Below are positions 1 to 7,870 of a DNA stretch of 32,532 nt, piece by piece (the stretch's first letter is position 1; each line of letters starts with the position of its first letter). The translations under genes were made by a program, and so were the position numbers. A model generated the notes under the pieces. It had not been told where the DNA came from. It made no database searches and saw only the letters and a list, made by a program, of their open reading frames with translations. This DNA comes from Candidatus Nanoarchaeia archaeon (GTDB lineage Archaea; Nanobdellota; Nanobdellia; Woesearchaeales; JACPBV01). The stretch covers positions 1 to 32,532 of the forward strand of contig JANQNH010000027.1 in the NCBI GenBank assembly GCA_028279655.1, read 5' to 3'.

Positions 1-1128
1 ATAGAAGGTGACGTCTGCCCAGTGCCTGTACTTTAAACTCCTTTCCAAGGGAGCTAAGAACAGGTAAACGGCGGGGGTAACTATAACTCTCTTAAGGTAA
101 CGAAATGCCTTGCCGTTTGATTGACGGCCTGCATGAATGGCGTAACGAGGCCCTTATTGTCCCCAATTAGAACTCTCCGAACTCTCCATTCTGGTGTGAA
201 GGCCAGAGATTTCCAGTGGGACGTGAAGACCCCGTGAAACTTTACTGTAGGTTGTTGTTGCAATGTGAACTTTGTTGCATAGTGTAGGTGGGAGTCGCTT
301 AAGCAGAACTTTCGGGTTGTGTGTAGACGCCAATGTAACACCACTTTTCAAAATTTACGTTGCTAACTTCGTAAGAAGGACATCAATAGCTAGACAGTTT
401 GGCTGGGGTGGCACACTGTTGAAAAGATACGAGTAATCAGAGATTCCTCTATAAAGGTCTCGCGATGCTCGACTTTATATCAACAGTGCCCAACGGTTGA
501 CTCAACTCGGTCAGAAATCGAGTGTAGAATGCAAGGGTAAAAGTCAGCCTGACTGAATTCATAATAAAATTGAATGCAGGATAGAAATATAGGCCTAGCG
601 AACCTCTATGTCCTCCTTGATGGGGGCTAGAGATGACTGAAAAGTTACTCCGGGGATAACAGAGTGGTCGCGCCTGAGAGCTCATAGTTAGCAATAGCTT
701 TGCTTTTGTTAACGAGTTTATCGACGGCGCGTCTTGCTACATCGATGTCGGCTCTTCCTATCCTGGACGTGCAGAAGCGTCCAAGGGTGTGGGTGTTCAC
801 CAATTAAAAGGGATCGTGAGCTGGGTTCACAACGCTGTGAGGCAGTTGGTTTAATATCTACTGGAAATGTTGATATCTGAAGGGAAGGATCCTCTAGTAC
901 GAGAGGAACGAGGATTCGACGCCTCTGGTGGACCTGTTATCTAACAAGGTATGCAGGGCAGCTACGCGTTCTATGGATAAGTGCTGAAAGCATCTAAGCA
1001 CGAAGCCATCCGTGAAACGAGATATCTTAGAACTCCGATAAAACATCGGTTTAATGGAATTGATGTGTAAGTGCCAAGCTTCGGCGAGGTATTCAGCATG
1101 CAATTTCCAATCGTTCATTACTCTATGC
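1..1128 (+). rRNA. 23S ribosomal RNA, 3' portion (5' end outside window)
   Basis: This is the 3' part of large-subunit rRNA, starting in domain IV and running through domains V and VI. Recognisable landmarks are the conserved stretch around 80-110 (taactataactctcttaagg), the segment 'gacgtgaagaccccgtgaaac' near 220-241, the peptidyl-transferase strand 'ccggggataacag' near 650, the A-loop 'gctgggttcac', and the sarcin-ricin loop 'agtacgagagga' near 896. The loop sequence GAAAAGATA in helix 81 and overall spacing are archaeal in style. Two extra stem-loops absent from standard 23S sit at 430-479 (helix 81) and 687-720 (helix 89). The 3' end is estimated from homology to the E. coli terminus and from a T-run at 1140; it may be off by about 10 nt. 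No 5S rRNA follows. Confidence 0.95.
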
Positions 1129-1139
1129 ATGGTTTATCA

Positions 1140-1150
1140 TTTTTTTTCTT
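1140..1150 (+). terminator. T-run terminator after 23S rRNA
   Basis: A run of eight T followed by CTT lies about 12 nt after the estimated 3' end of 23S rRNA. Archaeal RNA polymerase terminates at such T-runs without needing a hairpin, so this probably ends the rRNA transcript. The rest of the gap to Kae1 holds AT-rich sequence, the repeat at 1244-1353 and the Kae1 promoter. Confidence 0.55.
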
Positions 1151-1243
1151 ATTAAATTATGTATCATACATTATTATCTATTAGTTGGAGCTATGTTCTT
1201 TCTAATTAGTTGTTGATATAGCGGTAGCTATAAACTTTTTAAT

Positions 1244-1353
1244 CAAAAACCAACAACAGCATAGGCACCTACGGACAAAGCTTCGCTTTGTCCTACTCGC
1301 CACCCCGGATGGGGCGTCCCCCGGCTCGTCGGTGCCAATGTTGTTGGTTTTTG
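1244..1353. repeat. Multi-hairpin inverted-repeat element E1
   Basis: Perfect 15-bp terminal inverted repeats (1244-1258 CAAAAACCAACAACA and 1339-1353) enclose an inner pair GGCACC/GGTGCC (1264-1269 and 1331-1336). Between these lie a perfect 9-bp hairpin with a TTC loop (1273-1293) and a CCCC/GGGG hairpin (about 1302-1314). The GC-rich core is far above the surrounding base composition. The segment 1291-1336 aligns without gaps to 16693-16738 of element E3, with 34 of 46 bases identical by eye. No protein is convincingly encoded here. It could be a non-autonomous mobile element, a structured RNA or a transcription boundary. Confidence 0.8.
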
Positions 1354-1390
1354 CTGCCTCACAGCGTTTTGTTGTGGATCCAGACAATAA

Positions 1391-1400
1391 GTTTTTAAAT
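1391..1400 (+). promoter_or_regulatory. Box A of the kae1 promoter
   Basis: GTTTTTAAAT is centred about 27 nt before the ATG at 1423. That is the usual archaeal box A to transcription-start distance, so the kae1 mRNA is probably leaderless. This favours the ATG at 1423 over the in-frame TTG at 1405. Confidence 0.6.
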
Positions 1401-1422
1401 TGGCTTGATTTTTTGTATTCTT

Positions 1423-2406
1423 ATGATATGTTTAGGTATTGAAAGTACTGCACATACCTTTGGTGTAGGTATAATGGATGAAAATGGTAAGATTCTAGCT
1501 AATGCCAAGGATAGTTATACCACTGAGCAAGGCGGGATACATCCGACAGAGGCGAAGAACCACCACATAGCTTGCAAGGATAAGGTGGTGGAGGATGCAT
1601 TGAAGGAAGCAGGGATTACTATGGATGATGTTGACCTTATCAGTTTTTCTCAGTCTCCTGGTATGGCTCCGTGTTTAGTGATTGGTATGGAGAAGGCCAA
1701 AGAGCTTGCACGAAAATATAAGAAACCTTTAATTGGGATCAATCATTGTATTGCCCATCTTGAGATTGGACGTAAGCTTTGCGGCTGTGAGGATCCTGTA
1801 ATGTTATATGCTTCAGGAGCAAATACACAGATAATCGCTTATGAAGGTGGGAAGTACAGGATCTTTGGAGAGACACTAGATAATGGTATTGGTAATTTTC
1901 TGGATGGTTTTGCCAGGTATATGGGAATGGGTTTTCCTGGAGGCCCTAAGATTTATTCGTTAGCGCTTGAAGGCAAGGAATATATTGAGCTGCCATATGT
2001 TGTTAAAGGTATGGATGTCAGCTTTGGTGGGATACAGACAAATCTAAAGCAGAAGTATGATTCTGGTAAGTTCTCAAAAGAGGATCTGTGTTATTCTTGC
2101 CAGGAAACTGTGTTTGCAATGCTGGTTGAGGTTAGTGAAAGAGCCATGGCTCATTGTGAGAAAAAAGAATTGTTGCTAGGAGGGGGGGTTGCCTGTAATA
2201 AAAGACTGCAGGAGATGTGTGAGAATATGTGTAAGGCAAGAGATGCCAAATGTTTTTTACCTCCAAACGGTGTGCTAGTGGATAATGGTGCAATGATAGC
2301 CTGGGAAGGCATTATCGAATATAAGAGTCGTGGTGCAGATAAGATCGATGATTTAGATATCAAGCCTTACGAAAGAACAGATGATGTTAAGGTAGAGTGG
2401 CGTTAA
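1423..2406 (+). CDS. kae1: tRNA N6-threonylcarbamoyladenosine synthase subunit Kae1 (KEOPS)
   Basis: Kae1 is the catalytic subunit of the KEOPS complex, which transfers the threonylcarbamoyl group to A37 of ANN-decoding tRNAs. The 327-residue product opens with the family start MICLGIESTAHTFGVGI and carries HPTEAKNHH near residue 40, the metal-binding HxxxH (H108, H112 in NHCIAHLE), the glycine-rich GGGVACN at 253-259, and the metal-ligand aspartate in VDNGAMIAW (D287). The length fits the family. Unlike some euryarchaeal versions it is not fused to the Bud32 kinase, which is not in this window. The start is the ATG at 1423, supported by the family N-terminus and box A; an upstream TTG would add six odd residues. 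The gene is convergent with the next one, and a single TTAA at 2403-2406 gives both stop codons. Confidence 0.95.
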   Translation: MICLGIESTAHTFGVGIMDENGKILANAKDSYTTEQGGIHPTEAKNHHIACKDKVVEDALKEAGITMDDVDLISFSQSPGMAPCLVIGMEKAKELARKYKKPLIGINHCIAHLEIGRKLCGCEDPVMLYASGANTQIIAYEGGKYRIFGETLDNGIGNFLDGFARYMGMGFPGGPKIYSLALEGKEYIELPYVVKGMDVSFGGIQTNLKQKYDSGKFSKEDLCYSCQETVFAMLVEVSERAMAHCEKKELLLGGGVACNKRLQEMCENMCKARDAKCFLPPNGVLVDNGAMIAWEGIIEYKSRGADKIDDLDIKPYERTDDVKVEWR

Positions 2407-2624
2407 GCTAAAGACTTCTGGTATTTTGCCATCTGCTCTGGTGTAAGTTTAGAGAATATTCCTCCACAATCACGGCAGACCAGCTCGTCCCTTGAATTTG
2501 AGTAGAATATATTATTGGAAGCACACTCTGGGCAGAATTTTAATGTGGATAGATCTATCTTGACTTCCTTTGGTGCTTTTTTTGGCTTTTTTACTACTTT
2601 CTTCTTAGACTTTTTCTTAACCAT
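2403..2624 (-). CDS. Small lysine-rich zinc-ribbon protein
   Basis: The 73-residue product has a strongly basic N-terminus (MVKKKSKKKVVKKPKK), then a zinc ribbon with two Cys pairs, CPEC near residue 31 and CRDC near residue 51, followed by a short helix. Such proteins in archaea may bind nucleic acid or resemble transcription-factor or RNA polymerase zinc ribbons, but I cannot name a family. I chose the ATG at 2624 because a TTTATAAA box lies at 2649-2656, about 28 nt upstream, as expected for a leaderless mRNA. An in-frame TTG at 2675, two bases before the LonB stop, would add 17 residues and is less likely. The stop overlaps that of kae1. Confidence 0.75.
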   Translation of the reverse strand: MVKKKSKKKVVKKPKKAPKEVKIDLSTLKFCPECASNNIFYSNSRDELVCRDCGGIFSKLTPEQMAKYQKSLA

Positions 2625-2648
2625 ATAGAAATCAGGCTTGTTATTCTG

Positions 2649-2656
2649 TTTATAAA
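2649..2656 (-). promoter_or_regulatory. Box A for the zinc-ribbon gene
   Basis: TTTATAAA lies about 28 nt upstream of the ATG at 2624 on the minus strand and just after the LonB gene. It suggests an independent leaderless transcript. Confidence 0.45.
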
Positions 2657-2676
2657 ATTTATGTTTTTTCAGCAAC

Positions 2677-4539
2677 CTAACTTTTGATTATCTTTTTAAG
2701 AATTCTTGATTTTCCATTCCACACTAAAGCTTCTTTTAAAACATCTTTTATATGCTCAACTGGGATAATCTTGATGTTCTTCAGTTTGTTCTTATCGATT
2801 ATTATATCTCTCATGTTTGATCTTGGGACTATCACTCTTTTGATGCCTGCTTCTATTACAGCTTCTACTTTTGATGATACTCCACCGATTGGCAATACGT
2901 CTCCTCTTACGCTTAAAGAACCTGTCATTGCAGTGTCTTGTCTTACTGGGATGTCTTTAAGAGCAGATATCACTGAGGTTGCAACGGCAATTGAGGCTGA
3001 ATCGCCCTCTACACCCTCATAGGTCTGTAGGAACTGGACGTAGATATCGTAGGTTTCTTTAAGGTCTTCACCGAAGTATTTTTTTATTATAGCTGAGACG
3101 TTCTTTATGGCTTCTTTGGCTATATCTCCAAGTTTACCTGTTGCTATGATCTCTTTTTCCTTTCCTCCTGGTGTAACCTGGGATTCTATAGGTAAGATAA
3201 TCCCTGAGTAAGCATCTTCTCCACCCATAACTGCCAATCCATTTACCCTTCCTATCTTTTTGCCTTCTGTTACAATAACCTCGTATTCTTTCTTCCTCTC
3301 TATATATCTATCTGCCAACTGTTTTTCCAAGGTTCTTGCTATCTTCTTTGCACCTTCGATATGTTTTTTAGCTACAAGCTTTGCATTTTGTTCCTTTGCC
3401 AGGTCTCCTGCTGCTCTGATTAGTCCTCCGAGTTCCCTTAATCTTAGGGTGAGATGGCCTTTTCTGTTTGCCATCTTTCTAGCTTCTTCTATAACCTCAT
3501 TTACAGCTTCTCTTGAGAAATGAGGGATCTTCTTATCCTTAATTACCTCTTGTGCAACAAAGATAGCTATATTGTTCCTATTCTCTTCATTATCTGGTAC
3601 TGTGTCTTTCATGTATATCTCATAGCCATAGCCTCTTATCCTTGACCTTAGGGCTGGATGCATGTTTTTTACTGTCTCCAGATTTCCAGCTGCTACTAAG
3701 ATGAAATCACATGGGACAGGTTCTGTCCTGACCATTGCGCCTGCAGAGCGTTCTGATTGTCCTGTAATTGAGAATTTCTTTTCCTGGATAGCTGATAAAA
3801 GCTCTTGTTGGGTATGTGGTTGTAATGTTGCTATCTCGTCTACAAACAACACACCCATGTTGGACTTATGGATCATGCCTGCTACTACACGTTCATGAGC
3901 CGGGGTCCCTAATCCTCCGCTTTGGAACGGATCATGAAGTACATCTCCTAATAAAGCGCCTGCATGGGCGCCTGTTGCATCATGGAATGGAGCTTGTTTT
4001 TTTCTAAAGTTGTCTACGATTAGTTTTGGGGCTCTTACCTGCGGGGCATTTACCCTTTTTCCAACATTAAGGAATATGACAAATGCTCCTAAGAAGACCA
4101 TGCCTCCAAGGAAGAATGCTGCAAACATAATATCAGAGTTATAATGCTTTCTGGCCCACCATGGAGCTATCATCGAGATGATAACGAGTATGAACAATAG
4201 GATATTCTGGTTCTTGAACATCCCCATGGACTGTATCTTGGCTTTTGCAACCAGGTCTCTGCCATGTCCTGCTGGAACGGTTCTTATCAAAGGATTGTTT
4301 TCGTCGTTTGGGTTTGGAAAGGAGACTGTGTCTGTAAGTTTTTCTTTAGGCAATAGCTCAGCTAAACCCATACCTAGCATGGATTTTCCAGTACCTGGCT
4401 GCCCAATCAATAGAACGTGTCTTCGCTGCTGAGCTGCTTTTCTCATCACCTCAACAGCCTCTTCCTGGCCTATCACCTGATCTATGATGTTCTTTTTTAC
4501 CTTGATATCTGCTGTTGATTTGAATTTCATGTTCGGCAT
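2677..4539 (-). CDS. lonB: Archaeal membrane-anchored Lon protease (LonB)
   Basis: This is an ATP-dependent serine protease anchored in the membrane with its catalytic domains in the cytoplasm; it degrades misfolded and regulatory proteins. The 620-residue product has a Walker A motif GQPGTGKS (46-53), then two membrane helices inserted in the AAA+ domain (about 113-128 and 137-158), Walker B LFVDE (231-235), and a C-terminal protease domain with catalytic Ser514 (GDSAS) and Lys557 (SSKVEA). The 43-residue spacing of the dyad and the membrane insertion between Walker A and B are typical of archaeal LonB. The ATG at 4539 is preceded by box A at about 4563-4572, so the mRNA is probably leaderless; a second ATG three codons downstream is possible. 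No key residue is missing. Confidence 0.95.
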   Translation of the reverse strand: MPNMKFKSTADIKVKKNIIDQVIGQEEAVEVMRKAAQQRRHVLLIGQPGTGKSMLGMGLAELLPKEKLTDTVSFPNPNDENNPLIRTVPAGHGRDLVAKAKIQSMGMFKNQNILLFILVIISMIAPWWARKHYNSDIMFAAFFLGGMVFLGAFVIFLNVGKRVNAPQVRAPKLIVDNFRKKQAPFHDATGAHAGALLGDVLHDPFQSGGLGTPAHERVVAGMIHKSNMGVLFVDEIATLQPHTQQELLSAIQEKKFSITGQSERSAGAMVRTEPVPCDFILVAAGNLETVKNMHPALRSRIRGYGYEIYMKDTVPDNEENRNNIAIFVAQEVIKDKKIPHFSREAVNEVIEEARKMANRKGHLTLRLRELGGLIRAAGDLAKEQNAKLVAKKHIEGAKKIARTLEKQLADRYIERKKEYEVIVTEGKKIGRVNGLAVMGGEDAYSGIILPIESQVTPGGKEKEIIATGKLGDIAKEAIKNVSAIIKKYFGEDLKETYDIYVQFLQTYEGVEGDSASIAVATSVISALKDIPVRQDTAMTGSLSVRGDVLPIGGVSSKVEAVIEAGIKRVIVPRSNMRDIIIDKNKLKNIKIIPVEHIKDVLKEALVWNGKSRILKKIIKS

Positions 4540-4562
4540 ATCTATAACAGAATATATGGGTA

Positions 4563-4572
4563 TTTTTAAAGT
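4563..4572 (-). promoter_or_regulatory. Box A of the lonB promoter
   Basis: On the minus strand ACTTTAAAAA lies about 28 nt upstream of the LonB ATG, consistent with a leaderless transcript. The repeat element E2 begins about 65 bp further upstream. Confidence 0.55.
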
Positions 4573-4635
4573 TTTTGTTTAGTTATTATTGTGCTTTCTT
4601 ACTTTAAATACGTACTTGACTAATAATATGTAGAT

Positions 4636-4818
4636 GCAAAAAATAGCAACAACATAGGGTTCAAACACGGTCGTGCTTCTCACGCCCACTTTCGAATCCT
4701 TCGGATTCGCAAGTCTTCACCTTGCTTCGCAAGCTGAAGTTTTCCAAAAGGAAAAAACCGGACTTCGTAACGGATTTTTCCTCTTCAGGCAGTTTTCACC
4801 CATGTTGCTATTTTTTGC
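4636..4818. repeat. Multi-hairpin inverted-repeat element E2
   Basis: Perfect 15-bp terminal inverted repeats (4636-4650 GCAAAAAATAGCAAC and 4804-4818) enclose a series of hairpins with TTC-type loops: CGTG..CACG (about 4672-4684), CGAATCC..GGATTCG (about 4693-4709), CTTGC..GCAAG with flanking CTTCA/TGAAG (about 4715-4739), and GGAAAAA..TTTTTCC (about 4750-4781). Two blocks, 4657-4687 and 4744-4807, are nearly identical to the reverse complement of element E4 (30477-30507 and 30409-30472): 1 mismatch in 31 and 2 in 64. A 56-nt two-hairpin segment (4688-4743) is present here but replaced by 4 nt in E4. The element lies between the divergent lonB and 4951 promoters. The reading frame through it is only a by-product of the hairpins. 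Confidence 0.85.
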
Positions 4819-4896
4819 TAGAATGAGTTTATTTGTTAGCAGTCTATTATTGTCTAGTAATCTAGGAGTAACAGATTTCCTATACAAAATCAAAAT

Positions 4897-4907
4897 GTTT
4901 ATATATG
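4897..4907 (+). promoter_or_regulatory. Box A for the 4951-5771 gene pair
   Basis: GTTTATATATG is a good archaeal box A. Transcription would start near 4925-4932, leaving a short leader that contains the Shine-Dalgarno sequence GGAGGT at 4940-4945, five bases before the ATG at 4951. Confidence 0.6.
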
Positions 4908-4950
4908 CGAATACCTAGGAATAGATTATTGTGGATATTGGAGGTTCAAA

Positions 4951-5142
4951 ATGGCGAAAAAGAAATCAAAAAAGGATATTATTGCTTTACATAATAAATT
5001 AAAATCTATACACAAAGAGATAAAGAAGGTGGCTCACCAGACTGTACTGACTGCTGTCCAGATCTCTGCGCATGCACATGGTAAGGTGAAACCTGACACT
5101 GTAAAAAGGGCAAAGAGGATGATGGCCTCTATACACAGGTGA
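4951..5142 (+). CDS. Small basic helical protein of unknown function
   Basis: The 63-residue product is lysine- and histidine-rich and predicted mostly helical, with a basic N-terminus (MAKKKSKKD) and no membrane segment. I do not recognise a family; its charge would suit nucleic-acid or membrane-surface binding. The start is well supported by a strong Shine-Dalgarno GGAGGT five bases upstream and by box A at 4897-4907. It is followed after 5 nt by the coiled-coil gene at 5148, so the two are almost certainly cotranscribed. Confidence 0.8.
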   Translation: MAKKKSKKDIIALHNKLKSIHKEIKKVAHQTVLTAVQISAHAHGKVKPDTVKRAKRMMASIHR

Positions 5143-5147
5143 TTTAA

Positions 5148-5771
5148 ATGCCAGGCCCAATGCCCACATATGATCAACTTAAAGGATTAGTAGACAAATT
5201 AGAAAAAAGATTAGCGAAAGAAAAGAAGACCAGAAAGAAGTTTGAAGATGCTAACAAGGAGTTGATGGGGGAAGAGATAAAGGACTATAAGGAGGAATAC
5301 AAACTAACAGTTAGTATGCAATCTAAGTTGAGGGAAAAACAGGATCTTCTAAATAGATTCTTTAAATTAAGAGATCTTGTGGATCAACAGGCGAGCAATC
5401 TAGCAAGGTTAAATAATCTAATAACGGGGTTTGGAAGAAATCTTAAGGTAATAAATAGAAATGCAGGAGAACTTTTCGCTAATGAGCCTGACCCTAAACT
5501 AGCAAAGGAGAACGAGAGGAGACTTTCAGAGATACAAGGTTTAGGAAAGGAGCTAAGGCAATTCTTGAAGGATGAGCATACAGCAACTGCCATATACAGG
5601 AGAATCAAAGAGCTTGTGGAACAAGAGATGAGGGAAGCTAACGAGTTTCACAGAAAGGTTAAACGAGGATTTAAGGCTACAAAGAATGCGCACAAAAAAC
5701 TCGAAAGTGATCTTGTGGAGGTAACGAAGATTACAGAAGAGGCTTTGCGTAATAGACGTAGTACAACCTAA
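5148..5771 (+). CDS. Coiled-coil protein of unknown function
   Basis: This is a 207-residue, highly charged protein that looks helical nearly throughout, with heptad-like Leu/Ile spacing (for example LVDKLEKRLAKEKKTRKKF near residue 14 onward) and no cysteine cluster, signal peptide or membrane segment. A Shine-Dalgarno AGGTGAT at 5136-5142 overlaps the preceding stop, indicating translational coupling with 4951-5142. I do not recognise a family. It faces the operon of membrane-anchored coiled-coil proteins on the opposite strand and shares a CTAA at 5768-5771 that provides both stop codons. A scaffold or partner for those proteins is a guess from context. Confidence 0.8.
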   Translation: MPGPMPTYDQLKGLVDKLEKRLAKEKKTRKKFEDANKELMGEEIKDYKEEYKLTVSMQSKLREKQDLLNRFFKLRDLVDQQASNLARLNNLITGFGRNLKVINRNAGELFANEPDPKLAKENERRLSEIQGLGKELRQFLKDEHTATAIYRRIKELVEQEMREANEFHRKVKRGFKATKNAHKKLESDLVEVTKITEEALRNRRSTT

Positions 5772-7834
5772 GAATTTGTTTTTACTTTTTTGTTAAAGGC
5801 TTCCAGAAGCTCAATAAACCTCTCAAATAATCTATGCATCTTTGGTAATGTTGTTTCGTTTATCTTTTTTCCTATCCTTGCTTTGATCCTTATCTGGGAT
5901 CGGGTATTATCTCTTAACAGGGTGATATAAGGCAATGCCTGTTCTACAAACCGATCCATTGATTCTGGAGTTACCCTGCTTATGTTTATTTCTGGTCTTT
6001 CTTCTGATCCTCTTTGTACAATATTGGACCTTAAGCTATTAATCCAGTTGTTTAATGTCTTTAAAAGATATTCCTGATTATAGTCAAAGGTGTTTCTTGC
6101 TTCCTCTGTTTGTTGCAATACGTTCTCTATGTCCTGTTTATACCGTTGGTACCTCTGGATTACCCTATTGAAATCCTGAAACAGTGTAATTACCTCTCTA
6201 TCTGCAGATGTCTCTGATATGAATTTGGGAGTTGTCCTTTCTAATCCCCTGGTTTTTTTCCTGACTTGTTTATTAAGATTTACAATACCTGCTTCATATT
6301 CTCTTATAGGTTTGCTGATGCGATCAAGATCAGCTAGGAAAGAGGAGAGATAGTACAATATCTCTATTATCTTTTTGAGGATCTTTTCCTTGCTTTCGGT
6401 GTTTGTATTTTTTTCATGTGTATATATATTTATAAGACCAAGGAGATAATCGCATAGCTTCAGTACTTTTTTCAGATCTTTTTCCTCTTCAGCAAGGAGG
6501 GATTCCAGATGGTTATCGGTCTGTCTTATAGCCCGGTCTGCCTTTTGCATCCATTTTATTAGTTCTAGGTCCTGTTCTTGTGGTGCAGCTAGCTCTTGGG
6601 TTCTTTCTGGTCCTTTAGGTTGTTCTGTTGGTGGTTGATCTTCTGATTGGGGTTCTGTAGGTTGTTCTTTTAAGGGTGATTCTGGGGATTTTTCTTTTGG
6701 AGGAGGTTCAGGAGGTTTTTCGGTTGGTGGTTGTTCTGTTTCAGATTCTTTAGAAATAAGTGCAGTTAGTTGATTTATCGAGTCTATTTCGTTTTCGATC
6801 CATCCCTTGATCTTAGTAAAAAGTTTTTTCTCTTCTTCAAACAGGGATTCTACCTCTTCCTGCTTGGCCTTTAGAATACTGTTCCACTCTTTCTTAACCC
6901 TGTCTCCAATATGCCTCTTGCTTAAGAGTTCTTCTAATTTTTCTTCGTCTCTTATCTCTGCCAGCTGTATCTTAAAATAAGACTTCAGATGAGGTTCCAT
7001 GGTTTCGGTTATCTTCTTGATTTTTTCTATGAGTTCCAGGGCTTGTTGGTTTTGTGTATTCTTCTCCAGCTCTTCCATCATCCTATATACATATATCTCT
7101 ATTTCAAGAAGCTGTTTCAGAAGACCTTCTATGGCTTCTTCGTACCTTACTAGTTTTTCAAGCTCTTTCTTCTCTCTCAGGAGTTTCTTATATTCATCAG
7201 ATGTCCTGTCCATCAGTTTTGGTATCTCTTCGTCTGGATCCATGGAGCTTATCTCTTCTTTGATCTTATCTATGTCTTCAAGGATCTTCTGCTTCTTTAG
7301 CTCGATGTCTTCAATCTTATCAATGAGTTCTGTCTTTCCTTCTATTATATCCTGTAGATGATTATAGGTTCTTCTTGCTGGTGTTTCTGGCTCTTGGGTT
7401 GTTGTTTCTGGTTCGGTTGGTGTTTCTTGTGCTGGCGGAGTTTCTGTTTGTGTAGGGCTTTCTCTTCCCTTGAATATAAGTCCCCTGCTGCGGTATAGGA
7501 GATATATGACAAGCAATACCAAAAGAGTAGTCCATATGGGATTCCTTGTTACTATGTTTCCTTTCTTTGCATTAATTTGGGTAGTCTCTGGTGTTGTTGC
7601 TGGGGTTGGACTTGTGGGCCTTGTTAATTGGGTGTATGTCCCTCCTGATGATGATATTCCACTGAACATGTTGTCCAGATATGCTGGATAAAACAATGTT
7701 CCTATTGTTATTGGATTTCCTGCACTGCGGTTATAGAAGAAATTAATTGCTGGGAATGCAATTAAGACTATTAGGAATATTGAGATCCATAATTTCACTC
7801 CTTTTGGGGTTGGTATCTTTGTTTCTTCTGGCAT
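5768..7834 (-). CDS. Membrane-anchored coiled-coil protein sharing its anchor with the giant JAMM protein
   Basis: The 688-residue product has two membrane helices (about residues 14-33 and 99-114) around a Ser/Thr/Pro-rich loop of about 60 residues that is probably outside the cell. A Pro/Glu/Thr-rich linker follows, then long helical, charged, coiled-coil-like regions (about 160-370 and 420-680) separated by another Pro/Glu/Gln-rich stretch (about 370-420). The N-terminus is closely similar to that of the upstream 1558-residue protein: both have FFYNRS, PIT.G.LFYP and GNIVTRNPIW. Here there is no enzymatic domain after the anchor. It begins 36 nt after the stop of the giant gene, so it is probably the last gene of the ArsR-like/giant operon. 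A structural partner sharing the giant protein's membrane site is inferred. Confidence 0.85.
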   Translation of the reverse strand: MPEETKIPTPKGVKLWISIFLIVLIAFPAINFFYNRSAGNPITIGTLFYPAYLDNMFSGISSSGGTYTQLTRPTSPTPATTPETTQINAKKGNIVTRNPIWTTLLVLLVIYLLYRSRGLIFKGRESPTQTETPPAQETPTEPETTTQEPETPARRTYNHLQDIIEGKTELIDKIEDIELKKQKILEDIDKIKEEISSMDPDEEIPKLMDRTSDEYKKLLREKKELEKLVRYEEAIEGLLKQLLEIEIYVYRMMEELEKNTQNQQALELIEKIKKITETMEPHLKSYFKIQLAEIRDEEKLEELLSKRHIGDRVKKEWNSILKAKQEEVESLFEEEKKLFTKIKGWIENEIDSINQLTALISKESETEQPPTEKPPEPPPKEKSPESPLKEQPTEPQSEDQPPTEQPKGPERTQELAAPQEQDLELIKWMQKADRAIRQTDNHLESLLAEEEKDLKKVLKLCDYLLGLINIYTHEKNTNTESKEKILKKIIEILYYLSSFLADLDRISKPIREYEAGIVNLNKQVRKKTRGLERTTPKFISETSADREVITLFQDFNRVIQRYQRYKQDIENVLQQTEEARNTFDYNQEYLLKTLNNWINSLRSNIVQRGSEERPEINISRVTPESMDRFVEQALPYITLLRDNTRSQIRIKARIGKKINETTLPKMHRLFERFIELLEAFNKKVKTNS

Positions 7835-7870
7835 TTTTTGTTTATTTTCGTATTTTGTCAGTTTTCTGAA

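Noticed and set aside
430..720. Homing-type rRNA introns at the 23S inserts
   Set aside because: The inserts are 50 and 34 nt, too small for an endonuclease gene, and I could not recognise a convincing bulge-helix-bulge. A mini-intron stays possible, so they are reported as expansions.
81..1130. Open frames inside the 23S rRNA region
   Set aside because: The sequence is clearly 23S rRNA; the frames are chance readings on the opposite strand.
1244..1353. CRISPR array
   Set aside because: The repeats are single dispersed inverted-repeat elements, not regularly spaced direct repeats, and no cas gene is present.
1202..1387. Open frame of about 60 codons on the minus strand across element E1
   Set aside because: It covers the palindromic repeat and the kae1 promoter region and has no start signals; it is explained by the repeat.
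4631..4825. TAGA target-site duplication around E2
   Set aside because: TAGA occurs near both ends (4631-4634 and 4819-4822) but is not exactly adjacent to the left arm and is only 4 bp; the other elements show no flanking duplication.
4673..4918. Open frame of about 80 codons across element E2
   Set aside because: It is a by-product of the hairpin sequence: no Shine-Dalgarno or promoter fits it, and it runs through the inverted repeats.
7054..7361. Plus-strand open frames within the 688-residue gene
   Set aside because: They are antisense shadows of Glu/Lys-rich coiled-coil codons, giving Ser/Leu-rich translations without start signals.
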